64,000 nucleotides of DNA from Sinosporangium siamense. Its GTDB lineage: Bacteria > Actinomycetota > Actinomycetes > Streptosporangiales > Streptosporangiaceae. A program made the translations under genes and the position numbers. The stretch covers positions 62,001 through 126,000 of the forward strand of contig NZ_BOOW01000029.1 in assembly GCF_016863435.1 (NCBI RefSeq). Direction: 5' to 3'. Of this stretch, positions 60,932 to 64,000 are shown in pieces. Positions within the stretch are counted from its first letter, which is position 1. Each line of letters opens with the position of its first letter. The notes under the pieces were generated by a model that saw nothing but the letters and a program-made list of their open reading frames with translations, had not been told where the DNA came from and ran no database searches.

Positions 60932-62236
60932 GTGGCTGATGACAGGAAATGGGACCGGCGTTCGCTGTTGCGGGGCGCCGCGGTCCTGACCGGTGCCGCC
61001 GCGACCGCGCCGCTGCTGGGCGGGGCGGTCGCGGCGTCGGCCGGCAGGGGTGACGCGGACGCGCTGTTCAAGGCAGGGGAGTTCGAGAAGGCCGGCCGCG
61101 CGTATGAGGAGATCCTGAAAAAGGACCCTGAGAACCTGCACGCGGCCCGCCGGCGCGGCTATGTCGCGCTGCTGGCCAACAAGTTCCCCGACGCCGAAAA
61201 GTACCTCAAGACGGCCGTCCAGCTGGCGCCCAGTGACAGGGACGCCAACTACTTCCTGGCCGACTGCTACCTCCGGCAGGACAAGTTCTCCCTGGCCGCA
61301 CCACGGTGGAAAGCGGCCGGCGAGGACGGCTACGCCAAGTGGTTCGCGGCAGTCCGCGGCGAGGCGTATCAAATCCACGGCGACATCGCGCGGCTGCCGT
61401 TCCAGCAGATGGACCCGATCCCGCTGCTAGAGGCCTCGGTCAACGGCGGACCGCCGAAGCGCTTCACGTTCTACACCGGCGCCCCGAATCTGAGCTTGAC
61501 CGCGTCGGTGGCCAAGGAAGCCGGGCTGAGCCCCGTCGCCAGCCAGAAGGTCGATTTCGAGGGCGGCGCCATATGGGCGTACTACGGGATACTGGACTCC
61601 TTCAAGCTGGGCGGCATCGAACTGCGCAACGTCCCCGTGGGCTGGTCGTCAACGGAGTCGGGCGGAGATGTCGACACCGACAGCGACGGCATGATCGGCA
61701 CGTGGGTCTTCCACCACCTGCTGACCACCTTCGACTACGCGGGCCGGCAGCTGATCCTGCGCCGCCGCACCCCCGAAACGGCCAGGAAGGCACGCGCCGC
61801 CGCCACCCGGGCGGGCGCCGAGCCCCTGCCGCTGTGGCTCGCTGAGCAATATCTGCACAGCAGGGGCAGCATCGCCGGCGACGCCGGCTCCCGCACAGGG
61901 GTGGTGGGCGTGAACTTCGGCGGAAGGAGCGAGAGCGCCGCGGTCGTGTTCGGGGAGACGGCCAAGCGGTTGGGGATCCGCAGCGACTACGACCGCCCGA
62001 TCGGGACCTTTGCCCACAGCCACCCGGCCGTCACCTACCCCTGCTACCCGAAGGAGATCCGCCTCGGCGACGCCGCCGCCAAGGAGATCTACTGCGAGAC
62101 GCACCCACAGGCCGCGCTCGCCCCCCTCGGGTTCGACGTACGAGCCGCCCTCTTCCACTGCTTCTTCAAGCCTTACAACATCACCCTCGACTTCACCGAC
62201 ATGAACCTCTACATCGCCCGCGGCAAGGCCACCTGA
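60932..62236 (+). CDS. Tat-exported TPR protein with retropepsin-like domain, catalytic Asp replaced
   Basis: 434 residues from GTG 60932 (GGGAGAAGG upstream). Twin-arginine signal KWDRRSLLRGAAVLTGAAATAPLLGG. Residues ~45-125 contain TPR units (ADALFKAGEFEKAGRAYEEILKKDPENLHAARRRGYVALLANKFPDAEKYLKTAVQLAP). The rest resembles the two halves of an aspartyl-protease-like domain. The first motif reads FTFYTGAPNLSL where DTGA is expected (Asp to Tyr). The second half has GVVGVNFGGRSESAAVVFGETAKRLGI. Probably a non-proteolytic, folded exported binding protein. Confidence 0.75.
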   Translation: MADDRKWDRRSLLRGAAVLTGAAATAPLLGGAVAASAGRGDADALFKAGEFEKAGRAYEEILKKDPENLHAARRRGYVALLANKFPDAEKYLKTAVQLAPSDRDANYFLADCYLRQDKFSLAAPRWKAAGEDGYAKWFAAVRGEAYQIHGDIARLPFQQMDPIPLLEASVNGGPPKRFTFYTGAPNLSLTASVAKEAGLSPVASQKVDFEGGAIWAYYGILDSFKLGGIELRNVPVGWSSTESGGDVDTDSDGMIGTWVFHHLLTTFDYAGRQLILRRRTPETARKARAAATRAGAEPLPLWLAEQYLHSRGSIAGDAGSRTGVVGVNFGGRSESAAVVFGETAKRLGIRSDYDRPIGTFAHSHPAVTYPCYPKEIRLGDAAAKEIYCETHPQAALAPLGFDVRAALFHCFFKPYNITLDFTDMNLYIARGKAT

Positions 62237-62413
62237 TCATCGCGACCGCACGGGCTGGATCCGCCTGACCAAGCCCAACGGCAGGCTTTGTCAACCAAGG
62301 GGCGACCGGCACGAGCGTGCTGTCGCGGTTCCCGTCCACGATCGACTTTCGGGCAACGTCTGATCGGCCGGTAACCCGGCCGGAGGATCTGGGCCGGCCG
62401 CCCGGCAGGTAGT

Positions 62414-63043
62414 TCAGAAACCGATGGTTTCGCGGAGCAGCAGGACGGTGCCGCGTCCAGGCTGGTATTCCCCGTTGAGGATGAGAAGGCGGTTGACGAC
62501 GCTTGGCCACCCATGGACCTCCAGGGTGCGGGCGTTCTCCAGCGGCAGGCAGTGGTCTTCGACGCGGCGCAGCGCGGTGCTCAGATCGGGCACCACCTTC
62601 TGCGCCCCGACGATCCAGATCGCGCGGGCGGCGCCACCGGCGTAGCTGGGCAGCTGGCTTCCGCTGCCCGAGGCGACCACGAGGGAACCGGTCTCGGTAA
62701 CCGCGTGGACGCTGCCCACGACGACGTCGGGGCTGGCGCACAGCCGCCGGATCTCGTCCATCTGGGTGGCGCGGTCCATGGCCAGGGCGCGCGGCTTGAC
62801 GGCCTCATAGCGCCCACCGGTGTTGATGTCCTCATCGATGCCGGACAGGCGGAGGGTCTCGCTGGCCCCGGTGAACACGCTGGCTCCTTCGGGTATCAGC
62901 TCCCTGACCCGGGCACGCGCGGCGGCGACGTCGTCGAGGATCTCGACGGTGAAACCGTGCGCGGTCAGCGCGGCGGCCGCCCGCTCCAGACTCTGACCGG
63001 GCGCCGCGTCGGCGAACGGTGTTTCCGGAATTGAAGTGGTCAT
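62414..63043 (-). CDS. LUD-domain (LutC/YkgG-like) protein
   Basis: 209 residues from ATG 63043, GGAG upstream. LUD fold: AAAALTAHGFTVEILDDVAAARARVRELIPEGASVFTGASETLRLSGI, VVGSVHAVTETGSLVVASGSGSQLPSYAGGAARAIWIVGAQKVVPDLSTALRRVEDHCLPLE. The LutABC relatives oxidise lactate, but no lutA or lutB is present, as is usual for stand-alone LUD proteins. Role unknown. Confidence 0.85.
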   Translation of the reverse strand: MTTSIPETPFADAAPGQSLERAAAALTAHGFTVEILDDVAAARARVRELIPEGASVFTGASETLRLSGIDEDINTGGRYEAVKPRALAMDRATQMDEIRRLCASPDVVVGSVHAVTETGSLVVASGSGSQLPSYAGGAARAIWIVGAQKVVPDLSTALRRVEDHCLPLENARTLEVHGWPSVVNRLLILNGEYQPGRGTVLLLRETIGF

Positions 63044-63255
63044 GATGTCGCTGAGCTCCATGTTCGCTGAATGATGTGTTGCTCTCAGTAGTTCGACAAC
63101 GCAGCCCTCCGGAATGTGAGGCCGGTGCGCCGCCTCACATTCCGGAGCGCCGTCTCGTCGAACTGGTGAGGACCGATGCGACAGAGGGAGCCGACGGCGC
63201 CATGACCACCCAATCCACGCCAAAACAGGGCCAACCCGACCCGGGCCTGGACACG

Positions 63256-63488
63256 ATCACCCCATCGAAGGCAGCGAGCAGATCGCGCGCGCCTGGGTTG
63301 AGATCGCCGACCGCGGGCCCGACAACATGACATTCCTGGAACGTACGGTCAACGGCCAGCCCGGCCTGGTGGCCCAGCAAGACGGCGTCATCGTGACGGT
63401 GTTCGCGTTCGAGGTCGCGGGCGACCGGATTAAACACATCTGGGTGGTACGCAACCCTGACAAACTCCGCCCCTGGACGACAGTCTGA
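63256..63488 (+). pseudogene. SigJ-type sigma factor, C-terminal fragment
   Basis: The frame HPIEGSEQIARAWVEIADRG-PDNMTFLERTVNGQPGLVAQQDGVIVTVFAFEVAGDRIKHIWVVRNPDKLRPW is the SnoaL-like C-terminal domain of SigJ-family ECF sigma factors. Sigma regions 2 and 4 are missing. The ATG at 63187-63208 upstream is in a different frame, so no full product is made. Confidence 0.65.
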
Positions 63489-63892
63489 GGCGCGTCTCCC
63501 TGGGCTCTGTAAAACGCTAGGGTCAACCCACATCGGAGGCAGACCGGAACTCCTATGGCCCGGAGGCCGTTCGAGGTGAGCGGTCAAGGATCCGGCGGAG
63601 CTGGCGGCGCGGATCGTGACGTGGGCACGGGACGAGTAGGCAGAGGTAAGTCTGGGTTGCCAAGGGGCGGGGTCCAGGACAGGACGCTGCCCACCGCGGT
63701 CAGCAACAGCGATGTGGGCAGCGCCGAGGCGATGGTGTCGCGCAGGAGGGCGTCCGCGGGATCGTTGGTCTGCATGACGTGGCCCAGCCTGCCGGACGTG
63801 CGGGCCATGCGTTGGGGCCACCGGCAGTACAACCGTGACCACGCACGTCTCCGCACGCCAGGCGAACACCGCCGTCGATGCTCCTATGGACG
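63489..63892. other. No recognised gene; IS flank
   Basis: A minus-strand stretch (GHVMQTNDPADALLRDTIASALPTSLLLTAVGSVLSW) looks coding but unidentified. GGCTCTGTAAAACGCTAGGG near 63500 resembles an insertion-sequence end. Nothing firmer. Confidence 0.3.
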
Positions 63893-64000
63893 TCAAGCGG
63901 CGAGTTCTTGATCGTTTGCGGTGATGATCCGATAGAGCTCGCGGGCGACGTAGCGTTTGAGGCAGCGGATGATTTCTTTCTTGGAGAGACCTTCTTTAGT
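63893..64000 (-). mobile_element. IS110-type transposase C-terminus, cut by window edge
   Basis: The minus strand ends TKEGLSKKEIIRCLKRYVARELYRIITANDQELAA then stop. The (K/R)xxxIRCLKRYVARELYRxI pattern matches the C-termini of IS110-family transposases. The rest lies outside the window. Confidence 0.6.

Noticed and set aside
63495-63520. ISL3-like terminal repeat GGCTCTGTAAAACGC
   Set aside because: Only one end seen and the nearest transposase end is IS110-like, a family without such repeats.

Overview
The window is high-GC actinobacterial DNA. Codons end mostly in G or C, GTG and TTG starts are common, and F420-type oxidoreductase, GntR, TetR and MmyB-type regulators and GH19 proteins are present. 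A filamentous actinomycete, perhaps of the order Streptosporangiales, is my inference; there is no rRNA or marker gene to prove it. No tRNA or rRNA gene was recognised.

Layout. Positions 1-10 kb are a debris field: an integrase tail, an ABC-transporter piece cut on both sides, a frameshifted NB-ARC-type ATPase, a decayed group II intron and a WD40 fragment, with a few intact genes between them (TetR with aldo/keto reductase and PPOX protein, a SoxR-box gene, a secreted repeat protein). From 10.4 to 23.7 kb the genes look healthy: a TetR-controlled formate dehydrogenase operon, a GNAT/acyl-CoA synthetase, a VapBC-like pair coupled to a 47-codon ORF and a zinc-type ArsR regulator, a two-component system and an S41 peptidase.

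From 21.7 to 33.7 kb lies a mosaic built of repeated gene fragments. It holds two orphan CRISPR arrays with nearly identical leaders and no cas genes. Between them is a small accessory cluster (APH-like kinase, unknown protein, HD protein, NAD-dependent epimerase, HTH regulator) that is itself decaying through a frameshift and an amber codon. An intact amidohydrolase gene closes the island, and its 3' end is copied twice further left.

From 33.3 to 52.9 kb are metabolic and regulatory genes: MTA/SAH-type deaminase, a glycosidase-like protein with its TetR, a NarL-type two-component system, PHP and SpoU proteins, a LysE exporter facing a GntR-TetR fusion, and two transport units (symporter-sigma-membrane protein on the minus strand; DUF3311, CstA and YbdD on the plus strand). 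In the middle sits the most unusual locus: a strongly promoted 38-residue peptide gene followed by a PaaK/F390-synthetase-like adenylating enzyme (41.4-42.9 kb), which looks like a minimal RiPP-type system of a kind I do not recognise.

From 53 to 64 kb are a GH19 chitinase-like protein whose catalytic Glu is Ala, a HAD protein, a MarR-like regulator facing an ABC exporter across three evenly spaced half-sites, a Tat-exported TPR protein with an altered aspartic-protease motif, a LUD protein, a SigJ tail and the end of an IS110-type transposase.
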